Below, in pieces: positions 19,901 through 31,900 of a stretch of DNA of 64,000 nucleotides. Position numbers and translations under genes: made by a program. Source of the stretch: Actinoplanes palleronii (GTDB lineage: Bacteria; Actinomycetota; Actinomycetes; Mycobacteriales; Micromonosporaceae). Positions within the stretch are counted from its first letter, which is position 1, and each line of letters starts with the position of its first letter. Under the pieces are notes generated by a model that saw only the letters and a program-made list of their open reading frames with translations, was not told the DNA's origin and made no database searches. Location: the NCBI RefSeq assembly GCF_016862315.1, contig NZ_BOMS01000090.1:1-64000 (forward strand), in the 5' to 3' direction.

Positions 19901-22900
19901 CCCTGGTACGACACGACCCACCTCGACCGGGCCGGCCGGGAGCTGACAACGGCGGCCCCCGGTCTCGACGTGGCCCAGGTGGCCGGCGCGTACACCTACG
20001 TGATGTCCGTCGTCGGCTTCGTCGCCAAACTCGCCGACGACTACGGCGTGCCGCTCGGCGACTACGTGCCGCCCGGCGGCGCGCGCACCCACCTGACCGA
20101 CCCCAAGGTGAAGAACGCCTGGGCGGTGCTGCCCCGCACCAAACCGATCAACGTGGTCAGCTGGCTGTCCGGCCCGGAACGGATCGCGGCCCTCAAGCTG
20201 ATCCGCGAGACGCCCCCGCCGGCCGCCAACGCCGAGGCGTGGAAGGCCGCTCGCGCCTACATCGTGAGCCAGCAGGGTGACGTCGCCGGGCACGGCATCG
20301 ACGACGCCATGATCGACAACGGTCACGCGGTGCTGTTCGAGCACCGCACGGTCACCCCGGACGTGGCGGCGTTCGTACCGTCGCGGCCCCTGCCCACGGT
20401 CGTGATCACCGACCCGGCCGCGGCGTTCGGCGACAACCGGCGGGCCGCGGTCCAGCGCGCCACCGCCGAGGTGTCCAGCCCGGCGAACGCGACGGCCTTC
20501 GCCGACGTGATGCGCACGAAGGTCTCCGAGGCCCGGGCCAAGACGGCCTCCGACGCCGCGCTGATCGCGCAGAGCACCGCCAACCAGAAGATGCAGTGGC
20601 TGGCCGAGAACCGCCCGCAGACCTGGCAGGCCATGCTCGCCGAGCTGGCCCCGCAGACCCGCCCGGCGCCGGCCTCTACCACCACCGGCCCTCGCACCGC
20701 AGGTCAGCGCCCGGAGACTGTCGCGACACCCGTCTCCGCCGACGAGATCGCCACCCTGCGCGACACCACCGCCCCGCGCACCGCGAACACCACCTCCTTC
20801 GACGTGGTCGAGCTGACCCCGACCCGCACCGGCGTCCCCGACCTGGTTGCCGACTCCTACCGCGAAGCCGGCCTCCCGGTCCCGGAAACCAGCCGCCCGG
20901 TGATCAATCTCGGCCGCATCGACGGCCCGGTCGCCTACGACCACCGCCTGCTGAGCACCGACGACGGCCGCACCGTGCAGGACTTCACCGTCCGCGTGCA
21001 CCTCGACCCCCGCGACACCACCGCGACCGCGCAGCTCGACCAGACACGGCAGCGCGCGATCGACGCCGTCAACGCCGCCTACAACCAGGGCTTCCAGATC
21101 GGCGACGACCAGTTCCACGTCACCGTCGAATTCACCGACGACGCAGGCAGCGCCCACACCTCGATCGCCCTGCACGGCGACACCACCCCGGCCACCACGC
21201 AGACCGTGTGGACCACCGCCAGCAGCGACCTCGACCTCGCCCACGAGATCGGCCACTACCTCGGCCTCGCCGACGAGAACATCGACAACATCCGCGTCTT
21301 CAACCGCGACGACACCGCCCGCCACGCCACCGACGACTCCCTCATGGCCACCACCACGGCGAGCGACGACCCGCAGATCCTGCAACGCCACCTCGACCGG
21401 ATCGCCGCCGCCGAAGAAGGCGCGATCGGCACCACCAGCACCCCGGACGGCACCCTCGGCACCCGGCCGGCACCGCGCCCGCACACCAACAACGCGGCCT
21501 TCGCCCAGCTCACCGCGACCCCGGCGACCCCGGTGACCCGCACCGGCTACCTCGCCGCCGTGGACCGCAGCCTCGACGAGGCGCGGCCGCTGGCGTTCGT
21601 CGTCAACGCCATCCTGCCGGCCTCGGACATCGGCCAGATCCCCGCCATGATCCAACAGGTGCTGGCCGGGCAGCAGGGCTTCGCCGACCGGGTCGGCTTC
21701 GTCTTCAACCTCAACGTCAAGGCCACCGACCCGGACGCCAGGCGGGCGGCGTTCACCGCGACCGAGAACGCCATCACCGCGCTGCGCAACAACCCGCGGA
21801 TCCGGGACCTGCCCCAGCCGGTCGCGTTCGTGGCGTCGACGTTCGGCACCAAGGATTTCGAGCCCGGCAAGATGCGCAACCTCATCCTGCAGCACCCGGC
21901 GACCCGCACCCTGCTCGCCGCCTACCACCGCGACGGGCACCACCCGTACGTCGCGGTCCAGGACTTCGACCTCAGCAGCCGGCTCGTGTCACCGACCGGG
22001 CCGCACGTCTTCAACCACTTCGAGAACCTGCTGGCGCCGTTGAACGCCTCGGACACACCGGCCACACCGGCCACACCGGCCGACCCCGACGCGATGGACA
22101 CCGGCGACCCGGAGACGCCAGAAACGCCAGAGACGCCGGAAACACCGGAGCCGCCGTTCCGGCCGCTGATGTTCGCCGGCGGTTACCGCCCCGACGACCT
22201 CGCCGCCCAGATCACCGCGGCCGGCACCCAGCCGAACCCGAACCCGAACCTCGTCCAACTGGGCCAGCCGGGCCGCGTCACCCAGGTGTCCAACAAGATC
22301 CGCGCCGATATGGCCGCCCGGGACGGGCAGGCCAAGGTGCACCCGCTGCTGCCGTATTCGCCGGAGCCCAACCTGTTCGTGGACGGCCTCGTCGTGATGG
22401 CCGACCCCACGTTGAGCTTCGGCCTGAAGGGCGCCGAGTTCACCAACCTGGCCAAGGAGCTCAACACGTTCGCCGCCGGCGAGCTGGCGGAACGCTTCAC
22501 CGGCAGCTACCAGGCTGCCCCCGCCACCACGGCGGTGCCGCCGAGCACCACACCGACCGACGTCGAGGACGCCTTCGCCACGCAGGACAGGACGGAGATC
22601 CTCGCGTCGGTGGCGGTCCACGCCGGCAACTACACGCTGCCCGGCCGGGGACCCGCGTTCGTGGTCGACTTCGCCGGCGGCGCGGTCAGCACCGACCTGC
22701 TCCGGCTCGCCCGCGGCGTGCTGGAGACCGGCAAGCTGCCGCAGGACCACGCCCCCGCACACCACCCGGGCACCCGGTTCTACGAGTCCAAGCCCTCGAG
22801 GAAGGGCACCAGTTTCAAGGACGTGGCGGGCACCGCGGGTACCGGCGACTACCAGACATCCGAGCCGCTGCGCCCGACCCGTCGCGGCGTCACACGTCCC

Positions 22901-25900
22901 GACGTGGCACCGGATTACCAGGCCCACCTCGGCAACCAACCGGTGAACACGCCCAGCCAGGCGATCGCGCAACCGATGGACGGCACGTTCGCCGGCATCA
23001 CCTACGGCATCGCCGAGGAACATCGGGTCCGGGCCGCCTACGAGTCGATCGCCGGGCGCCCGGACGCGCACGACCAGCGTTGGTGGCGCTACGTCGAGAA
23101 CGAGGTCATCGGCTTCGTCCGCGACGACAACACGCCGCCGCCGGCCCACTCGCTCTACCACGCGGTCACCAGCGGATCCGGCATGGACCCGAAGGCGCTG
23201 CGCGACAGAACCCTCGCCGCGTTCGGCGACCCGGCGTTCCGGACGGCCGTCACCGCGAACGCCGTAGCGGCCGGCACCAGCCCGCAACACCTGGCCAACG
23301 CCCTGGCCGGCACCGGCTACGGCGCGAACGGCCACGCCGCGCGTTTCCTGGCCACCGCGCTGGGCCGCCCGATCGAGGTCCGGCACGTCCGGGACGGCTC
23401 GCTGATCAATCGCACCGAGACGTTCGCACCGTTCGGGGCGGCCACCGGCCGACCGGCGATCGTGGTGCACCGGCAGAAATCCGGCTGGTTCAGCACCACC
23501 GCGATCGCGCCGGGGCCGCTGCTCGCCGCCGAGTCCGACGTCGCCGAGCTGGCGGACCGGCTGGAACGCTCGACCGCGATCTCCAAACGGACCCGGGACC
23601 AGCGCAGCCCCAGCCCGGAGACCGAGGCACGGCCGGCCAAGCGCCGCGAACCGGCCGACGCGGAGATGGAACTGGTCAGCGGCCCGGCCGCCACCGGCGA
23701 CGCCCAGTACACGGCGATCCGCGACCTGCTCGGCGACCCGCAGCAGCTGCCGGGCGTGACCGTGCTGATCGACGAGGCGCTCAACTTCGGTCACCAGACC
23801 GCGGGCGTCACGCTGATCGAGTCGCTGCGCAAGCTCGGCTACGACCGCGACATCACCGTGGTCGCCTCGCCGAACGTCTGGGCCAAGCTCGACACCCTGC
23901 TGCCGGCCGACATGGACGGCATCAACCGGGTCACCCAGGCCAAGTTCGACCCGGAGCGGACCTACACCGACGCACGCCAGAACCAGAACCGCCTGGTGCT
24001 CATCGGTGCGGCGGACACCCTCGACGAGGACGGCGGCGAGAACCTCCTCGACTATCTGGGCGCCGACCAGGCCATCGTGTTCAAGCCGTACGCCTGGCAG
24101 AGCACCCACCGGCTGGCGTTCAGCCGTACCGGGCCGGGCGAGGACGTCACCACGGTCGACCTGGACGAGGTCATCTCCGCGGACGCGATCTTCAACACCG
24201 ACGTGCCGGCCCCGGACGCGGCCACCGTCGAGGCGACGATCCACGCCGCCCTCGATCCGAGCCCGCGCGCCGACGGCCTGGTCACGATCGCCAAGGCCGC
24301 CCTGGCCGACGAGATCGACGTGATGCCGGTCTACGGCCTGCACCGCCTCGACGACGAGCTGCGCCCCAGCGCCGGGCAGACCCTGGCCCACGGCGTGCAC
24401 GAGGCCGCCCTCGGTCGTCCCGCCGTGATCCTGGAGATCAGCGACTCCCGCGTCGACTACGCCCCGGCCACCGACAACCCGCCGTGGCTCACCACCGTCG
24501 ACCTGAACGCCGGCGAACAGGTCGACCTGACCGGCCTGAGCGCCGGCGACGTCGTGGTGGTCCGCACCGGTGGTCTGCCCCAGGACGTCTTCCGCACCGT
24601 CTACCAGCTCGGCTCGCTGCCCGCGGTCCTCGAAGGCGCGAACACCGCCAACCTGGTCCAGCTCATCAACCGGCCGTACTTCTCGCCCCGGCCCACCACC
24701 AGCGCCGAAGCCACCCGCTTCCCCCGGTCCGGCGACCCCGCCGCCGATGCCGCGCCGATCAGCACGCTCGGCGACGTCACCACCGCGATCCAGGCCGGCA
24801 CCGACTGGTCGGTGGCGGTGAAGGAGGACGAGGACGACGGCCCGTTCGGCGCGATCGGCCGGATCGCCACCGCCACCAGCGTCCTCAAGAGCCGGGCGCG
24901 GGTGATCACCGACCCGGCCGAGGCCCACCTGACCCAGGAGGACTTCGATCGGCTGCGCCGGGCGCTGCCGGACAGCATCGAGGACGACGCCCCGCAGATC
25001 CTCGGCGACACCGCCGTGGTGGCGGCCGCTCTCGCGCACCAGCCCGCCGACGGTACGCAGTTCATGGCCGGCCAACGGCGCCGCATTCCTCTCGACCAGC
25101 AGATGATCGAGCAGTGGCAGGCCCTGCTGGACAACCGGCGCGCCGCGATGGTGGCCGAGGCGAGCGAAAAATACCGGGACCACTCAAACGCACCCAGCGA
25201 CACCGCCATCACTACGATCGCCACCGCCATCACCGACCTGCGCAACCCGGACAGCGCGCTCAAGCAGTACTTCGACCGGGTCGCCACGGCCGCCCACGAC
25301 CCGCAGCGTGACCAGGTCCTGCAAGGCCTGTCGCACTTCGCGGCGAGCCGGCCCGGCGCCACCCTCGGCAGCCAGAACGCCGCCCCGGCGCACACCGACG
25401 ACCAGGACCGGCTGCGCGACACCGACTATCCGTTCCTGCTCGACGTCAACCCGCTGCGCGAGCAGGGCGGCGACCTGTCCACGAACTGCTACGTCGCCGC
25501 GATCGCCACCGACATGTCCCTGGCCACCGGCGGCATCGACCGCTTCCAGGCCGGCGGCGCGGTGGCCAGCCCGAGCCAATACCTGTCGAACTACGCCGGA
25601 CGGCCGCTCGACACCGTGCGCGACCTCGACCAGGTCCGCGACATCCTCACCACCGCCGGACCGGGCGCCCGCGGCATCGTCACGGTCCAGCGCCACGACG
25701 GCAGCGGCCACGCGTTCAACGTGGTCCACGACCACAACGGCGTCGTCTTCCTCGACGGCCAGGCGGGGCACTTCGCGACGCTCGACCCCTCGTACGCTCG
25801 GATCAGCCTCGTCTCCACCGGCGACCAGAAGTTTCCCGCGGCCGGCCTTGATGTGCCGGCAACGCCGGCGCCGCTGACGGAACTGGTGTCCGGCGGCGTC

Positions 25901-28900
25901 CCGGACTTCGGAAAAACCTTCGAGGGTACGTCGGTGGGCGTCGAGATCGAGCTCTCCGGCGTGAGCACCGCCCTGGACGGCGGCTCGGCACGGGCGTTCG
26001 CCTACGTCGCGTCCAGCGACGGCACCCCGCTCGTGATGATCACCAAGGACATGTCGACCGGTGACCATCCCAGCCGGAAGAACTGGAAGACGCACACCCT
26101 GGAGCTGGTCACCTACCCGGTCGAGGTGGCCGCCGAGGCCGGCGTGGAGCTGCGCAAACAGGCCGTGCTGACCCTGCTCGACCACTTGGAGACCCACCTC
26201 GCCACCGGCGGCAGCCGCCCGCTGACCTCGACCGGCCTCGGCAACGGCCTGCAGCTGGTGGTGACCAACAAGAACCACGAGATCGGCTCCGGCGCGGCGG
26301 ACGGCGAACCGGCGTCCACGAAGATCGCCATGCCGGTGACCATGCAGCAGGTCACCGTCGGCATCCGGGCCACCGACGTCGCCACCTCCGCGGAGCCGGC
26401 GGCCGCCGCCGTCCGCAACGCACCCTGGTACAACAAGGACCACGCCACGTGGGCCCGTGACGAGCTGCACACCGCGGCCCCCGGCCTCGACGTGGACCGG
26501 GTCGCCGGCGCCTACACCTACGTGATGTCGGTCATCGACTTCGTCGCCAAGCAGGTCGACGACCACAGCATCGCGATCGGCGACTACGTGCCGGCCGGCG
26601 GCCCCAGCATCACGACGCTGACCGACCCGAAGGTCAAGAACGCCTGGGTGGTGCTGCCCCGCACCAAGCCGATCACCATGGTCGGTTTGCTGCCCGACCC
26701 GGAACGGATCGAGGCCCTCAGACTGATCCGCGAGACACCCCCGCCCACGGTCAACCCGGCAGCATGGCAGGCCGCGCGCGCCTACATCGTGACCCAGAAG
26801 AACGACATCGCCGGCCACGGCATCGACGACGCCGTCATCGGCGGGGAGTCGGCGGTGCTGTTCGAACACCGCACGATCACCTCGGACGTCGCGACCTACG
26901 TGCCGTCCCGGCCGGAGCAGGTGGTCGTGATCGCCGACCCGGCCGCGACGTTCGGCGACAACCGGCGGGAGGCGGTGGCCCGCGCCGGGCGAGAGGTGTC
27001 GAGCCCGGCGAACGCGACGGACTTCGCCGACTGGATGCGCACCCAGGTCGCCGAGCACCGGGTCAACGCACCCGCGGACAAGCTGATCGCCCAGAGCGCC
27101 GTCAACCAGAAGATGACCTGGCTGGCCGCCCACCGCCCGCAGATCTGGCAGGCCATGCTCACCGAGCTGACCCCCACCACCGCACCGGCGACCATCCCGC
27201 AGGACGAGCCGGCGGCCCCGCTCGCCTCACCACCGGCCCTCGCCGCGACCGATGTACCCGTCGCTGAGACCGATGCACCCGTCGCCGCGACCGACGCACC
27301 CGTCGCTGAGACCGATGCACCCGTCGCCGCGACCGACGCTCCCGTCCTCGAGCGGGACGCGCCTGTCATCGAGCGAGAACAGCACGTCGCGCCGGCCGAG
27401 CCGGAGGCGCCGCTCGCACCGCCCGCTGAGCCGGAACAGCCGGAACCGCCGGCCGAGCCGCCCGCGGAACCGGAGCCGCTGGTTCCGCCGGTCGCGCCGG
27501 AACCCGAACCGCAGGAGCCGCCGGTGCCCCCGGCCGCGCCGGAACCGGAACCGCAGGATCCGCCTGCCGACGACGAGATCGTCGCGCCTGCCGCGCCGGT
27601 CGCCGACGACGCCCCGCCGCCCAGCGAGGCCGACACGCTGCGCGCCGCACTGCCCGGATATCTCACCCGCAACGAGTCGCTCGGCATGGCCGAGCAGATC
27701 CGGGCCACCCAGGACGCCGACATCGCCGCCCAGGTGCGCGCGCTCGCACCGACCATCACCGCGGCCACCCTGGCCGAGCTGCGCGACGACGTGCGCAACG
27801 GTCTCGGACAGTTCGTCGGCGCGCCGCGGCCCTACCCGACCATGGTCAACGGCCGGCCGGCCGAGCTGCGGGTCACCGCCACGCTGGACTTCACCGGGCT
27901 GACCCTCGACCCGCCGGCCCCCGGCGACGAGGACACCGAGCGCACCCTGGCCGGCGAGACCCGGGCCGCCTACACGAACCGCATCAAGGTCGCCCAGGAC
28001 CACCACATCGAGGGCCGGGTCGGCATCGGGGTCATGCCGCCTGCCGTGTTCGGTGCCGGCCTCTCCGTGCCGACCGCGCCGAACACCAGCCAGTCCAACA
28101 CCCAGACCGCCGCCTTCCGCACCACCACCGAGGTGGTCGCCGGCGGGCAGACGAAGATCACCGTGCCGGTCACCCTGACGGCCACCCTGGTGGACGCGGA
28201 CGGCCGGATCATCGGGACCGGCCCAGTCACCGCCGACGGGTCGGTCGGGCTGAGCGTGGCGACCGCGCTCACCGAGCCGCCCGCCCTGCCGGCGCGCGCC
28301 GACGACGCACCGGACCTGGCCGGCGAGCCGCCGAAACGGTTCGGCGTCGAGCAGGCCACCGCCCGGACCGCAGCCGCCGACGGCACCTACTTCGAGCAGG
28401 TCGAGACGCTGCTCGGCGAGCTGGGTCTCGGCGACGTGACCCGGATCGGCGCGCCCGGCCGTACCGTGCTGCAGCAGATGTTCAGCGACACCGGGCTGGC
28501 CGGCAACCTGAGCCGGTCGGTCGCCTACGACACCACCGATCCGCACAAGGGCTGGGTGACCTCCGACCCGCTGCTGCGGGCGCCGAAGGGCTGGCGACGG
28601 TTGTTCCCGGGCAAGGACCGGGCGATCCAATACCGTACGGTCGCCCGGCAGGTCCAGGTGGTCGACGAGATCGACGAGGCCGAACACCACGACGACTCGC
28701 GGATGGACGTCACCGGCACGGCAGGCACCTCGGCCGAGCGGCAGTGGGGCGGCTACGTGATGGCCGGTGTCGGAGCCGACGCGGCGCCGATCGCGTTCGT
28801 GGTCGGGCCGAAGGTCGGCGTGACCCGGCGCGGCGCGCACAAGCAGGAGATCGCCGAGCGGGTGTCCACCACCAAGCGGGTCACCGCCAAGGGCCCCGCG

Positions 28901-31900
28901 GTGCGCTACCAGACCGTCTACGAGCTGCAGGTCCGCGTGATCGGGCACCCGCCGCGGTTCCTGGCCGGCCGGCTCGACGCGCTGCAGTGGACCACCCGGG
29001 ACCGGGCACACCACACCCCGCTCTACCCGGACGACACCGGCTGGCAGGGCCGTACCGGCACGAACCGCACCCACTTCGGCCCGGCCCAGCTGGAGCAGGG
29101 CACCTCGTTCGGCGGCGCGATCGTCAACGACCTCAGCGGCGGCGACAAGGTGTACGACTCGCTGCTGCAGGTGCTGCGCAACGTACCCGGGAACAAGGGT
29201 CTGCGGGTCGACGAGGACACCTTCCTCAAGCAGTTCGGCGACCCGACGCTGGCCCGCGGCCTGACCGCGGGCGTGCAGGCGATCCTGTCCCGGGACTCGG
29301 CGGCGCGCACCAAGCTGTCCAACCGCCAGCTGCGCTACCTGCTAGACCGGATCGTCGGCCCGGGCCTGGAGCTCCCGCTGATCAAGCAGGGCAAGCTGCA
29401 CGACTACACCACCGTCGTGACGGTCCGCGGCACCCTGGACGGTCTCTCCGACGGCGAGCTGGCCGACCGCGGCACGATCGAGACCGACGCCAAACGCAAG
29501 ATCGTCGCCGGGGCCGGCGGCGGCAAGGACACCAGCACCACCCTCGACGTCGGCGTCGACGCGACGGTGATGGGCCCGGTCGGCACCGCGGGCGGCGCGC
29601 TGTTCGGCGGCCCGCGGGTGTCGCACACCTGGGTCAAGGGCAACGACATCGGCGTCGAACGGCGCGCCGCCGTCGACTCCCGCACTGGGCCGGCGCTGAC
29701 CGAGGACGGCGACGTCGGCACCGTGCCGATGCGCGAGTTCGCTGGAACCCTGCAGGTCACCGCGCAGACCCGCTCGTCGGTACGGCTCAACGCGAACGCC
29801 CGGCGGCTGAGCCTCGGCACACCCGGCCGGCACCTGCCCGACGTGGTCGCGGCCGGTGGCACCGCGCCCACGACGTTCCCGCTGAAGCTGCGCTTCCTGG
29901 TGCCCGAGCACCGGGTGAGCACCACCGCGCCGCCGGCCGCGCCGGTGGTGGCACCGGCCAACCAGGCGCCGATCGTGGACCCGGCACCGCTCAACGAGAT
30001 CACCGGCGGCTACCCGAACGACCTGGACGGCGCCCGGATCGAGTCGTTCGTCGGGCTGGAACACCTGCAGGAGGCGGTGCGCGAGACGCTCGTCGACGCC
30101 GCCCAGGACCCGATCTTCCGGTTCCCGGACGGCCGGATCTCCGCCGCGATCGGTGAGGTGCTCTCGCCGGAGCGGCTGACCGGGCACCCCGAGGTGTTCA
30201 GCAAGCCGGTCACGCTGGCGAACCTGACCCACTCGCGGCGGGCCGCGGACGCGATCGGCGACGCGAAGGTCCGGCTGCGCCCGACCAACCCCCGGATCCT
30301 GGCCCCCGCCGAATACGAGAAGGCCCGCCAGGGCCGCTCCGGCGGGACGAGCAGCCGGTCGCGGCACGGCTGGGCGGTCGACGCGAGCGTGTCGGCCGGC
30401 GCCTTCGCCGCGATCAGCGGGCCGGCCACCGACCGCGGCGACCACACCTCCGAGGGCAGCGCCCGGCTCGCCGCCTCGCTCACCCCGTGGCAGCGCACCT
30501 GGGGCAAGGTGACCGAGAAGGTGCTCGCCGGGCGCGCCAAGCTGCGCACCGACCCGGGCCCGCAGCGCCGGGTACTGGTGCAGGTCGACGTCGAGGCCGA
30601 GATCGTCGCGGAGGCCCGCCACGCCAGCAACCTCGACCTGTTCGGCCTCGGCCGGCCGACGACCGGCCGCGCGGGCCAGCAGTTCACCATGCCGGACGCG
30701 GTGCTGATCTGGCTGACCGAGGACCAGGTGCACCGGATGCGCGCCGCCGACCTCGCCCGCGACGGCGAGACCGCCGACCGGGCCCTGCGGCAGCAGCACC
30801 TCCAGGAGACCGAGGCCCAACAGCACGACGAACGCACGCAACGGCAACGCCAGCTCGCCGAGCACGCCACCCAGCTGGCCGCACTCGGTGCCGGCCCGGC
30901 CCGCGACGCGCTGCTGCAGCGGCAGGCCACCCAGGTCCAGGACCTGACCCAGCGACAGGTCCAGCGGCGGACCACGCTGCTCGCCCGCCAGCAGGGCGAG
31001 CAGGCGGCGGCCCAGCAGCACCACGCCGGCCGGGTCGCGGCGCTGGCCGGGCTCGCCCCGGCGGCCGTTCCGGTCACCCCGCCGGCCCGGCAGCTGCCAC
31101 CGGTGGGGCTCACCGGGGCGGGCACCGTGTCGTACGGAATCGGCGGTGTCGCCTCGACGATCGACCTCAGTGACCAGATCGCACCGCTGCGCCGACGCCT
31201 CGCCACGGAGCTGGGTGAGCCGATCGCGAACGCGCTGCTGCCCGACTCCCCCGGCGCGCAGCCGCACGACAACGTCCGGGCGCTGCAGAGCTTCCTGGCC
31301 GACGCGCACCACCACGCCGGCAGCGCGGCCAACGGCGGGCAGAGCCTGCCGCTGCGCCTCGAAGGACGCTGGAAGGGGCACACCTACCACGCGACGCTGA
31401 GCGCGGCGTTCGTCACCGAGCCCACTTTCGACCGCATCGAGCACGTCGACGAGCTGTCGGTCACCGACCGGGCCACCTCGACGCTGGCGACCACCAACTC
31501 CCGGGGCCGCACCCTCGCCTCGGTGGCACTGACCGTGGTGGGCCAGGGCGCCGGCACCCACCAGCCGACCGGTGCCGAGCTGACCCAGACCACCGGCACC
31601 GGGCCGGGCACGATGGCCGGCGGTGGTGGCGTCCAGGCGTCCGCCGCGCTCGGTACCAAGAACACCAAGTCCACCGCGTCGATCACCCGTGATCAGAAGC
31701 AGTCGCTGAGCGTGTCCGGGCCGATCGCCACCTACCGTGGCAGCCTGCGGGTCGACCTGACCGTGACCGGCGCCGGCCTGCCCGCCGACGGCGTCGCGGT
31801 CAGCGACACCCGGGTCGTCGACGTGCACCAGCACCCCGGCGCCAGCCGGCCGGCCGGGCCGCTGGGCGTGGCCCACCGGGTCCGCCGGGTGCGACCGAAC

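Larger units (their letters stand above)
14280..20690 (+). repeat. effector module 2 of the giant protein
   Basis: Order of segments: metalloprotease 2 (HEIGHYLGLADE from residue 3268); GT-A-like with DFD 3507-3509; degenerate OTU-like segment about 3835-4028 with Ser3885 where the nucleophile Cys would be (HSLYHAV); NLS-like pair at 4030 and 4047; GT-B-like about 4085-4411; papain-fold toxin about 4645-4777 with Cys4665; amidoligase-like about 4799-5220. It is collinear with module 3 at a distance of about 6.45-6.5 kb and highly similar to it along its whole length. Confidence 0.8.
20730..27200 (+). repeat. effector module 3 of the giant protein
   Basis: It has the same order as module 2: metalloprotease 3 (HEIGHYLGLADE from residue 5416); GT-A-like with DFD 5656-5658; OTU-like about 6002-6190 with Ser6052 in the nucleophile position; NLS-like pair at 6197 and 6215; GT-B-like about 6255-6580; papain-fold toxin about 6811-6943 with Cys6831; amidoligase-like about 6969-7392. 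It is followed by an acidic Ala/Pro/Glu linker. Confidence 0.8.

Noticed and set aside
12416..21943. 3175-aa reading frame on the minus strand, antisense to the giant gene
   Set aside because: It is Arg/Gly/Val/Asp-rich with the repetitive composition expected from a GC-rich antisense frame and mirrors the tandem modules. It has no domain motifs. The opposite frame has intact catalytic motifs.
7792..27200. Module triplication as an assembly artefact
   Set aside because: The three modules differ in domain order, in insertions and at many bases, so collapsed or duplicated reads cannot explain them. Only the 350-nt identical core deserves long-read confirmation.
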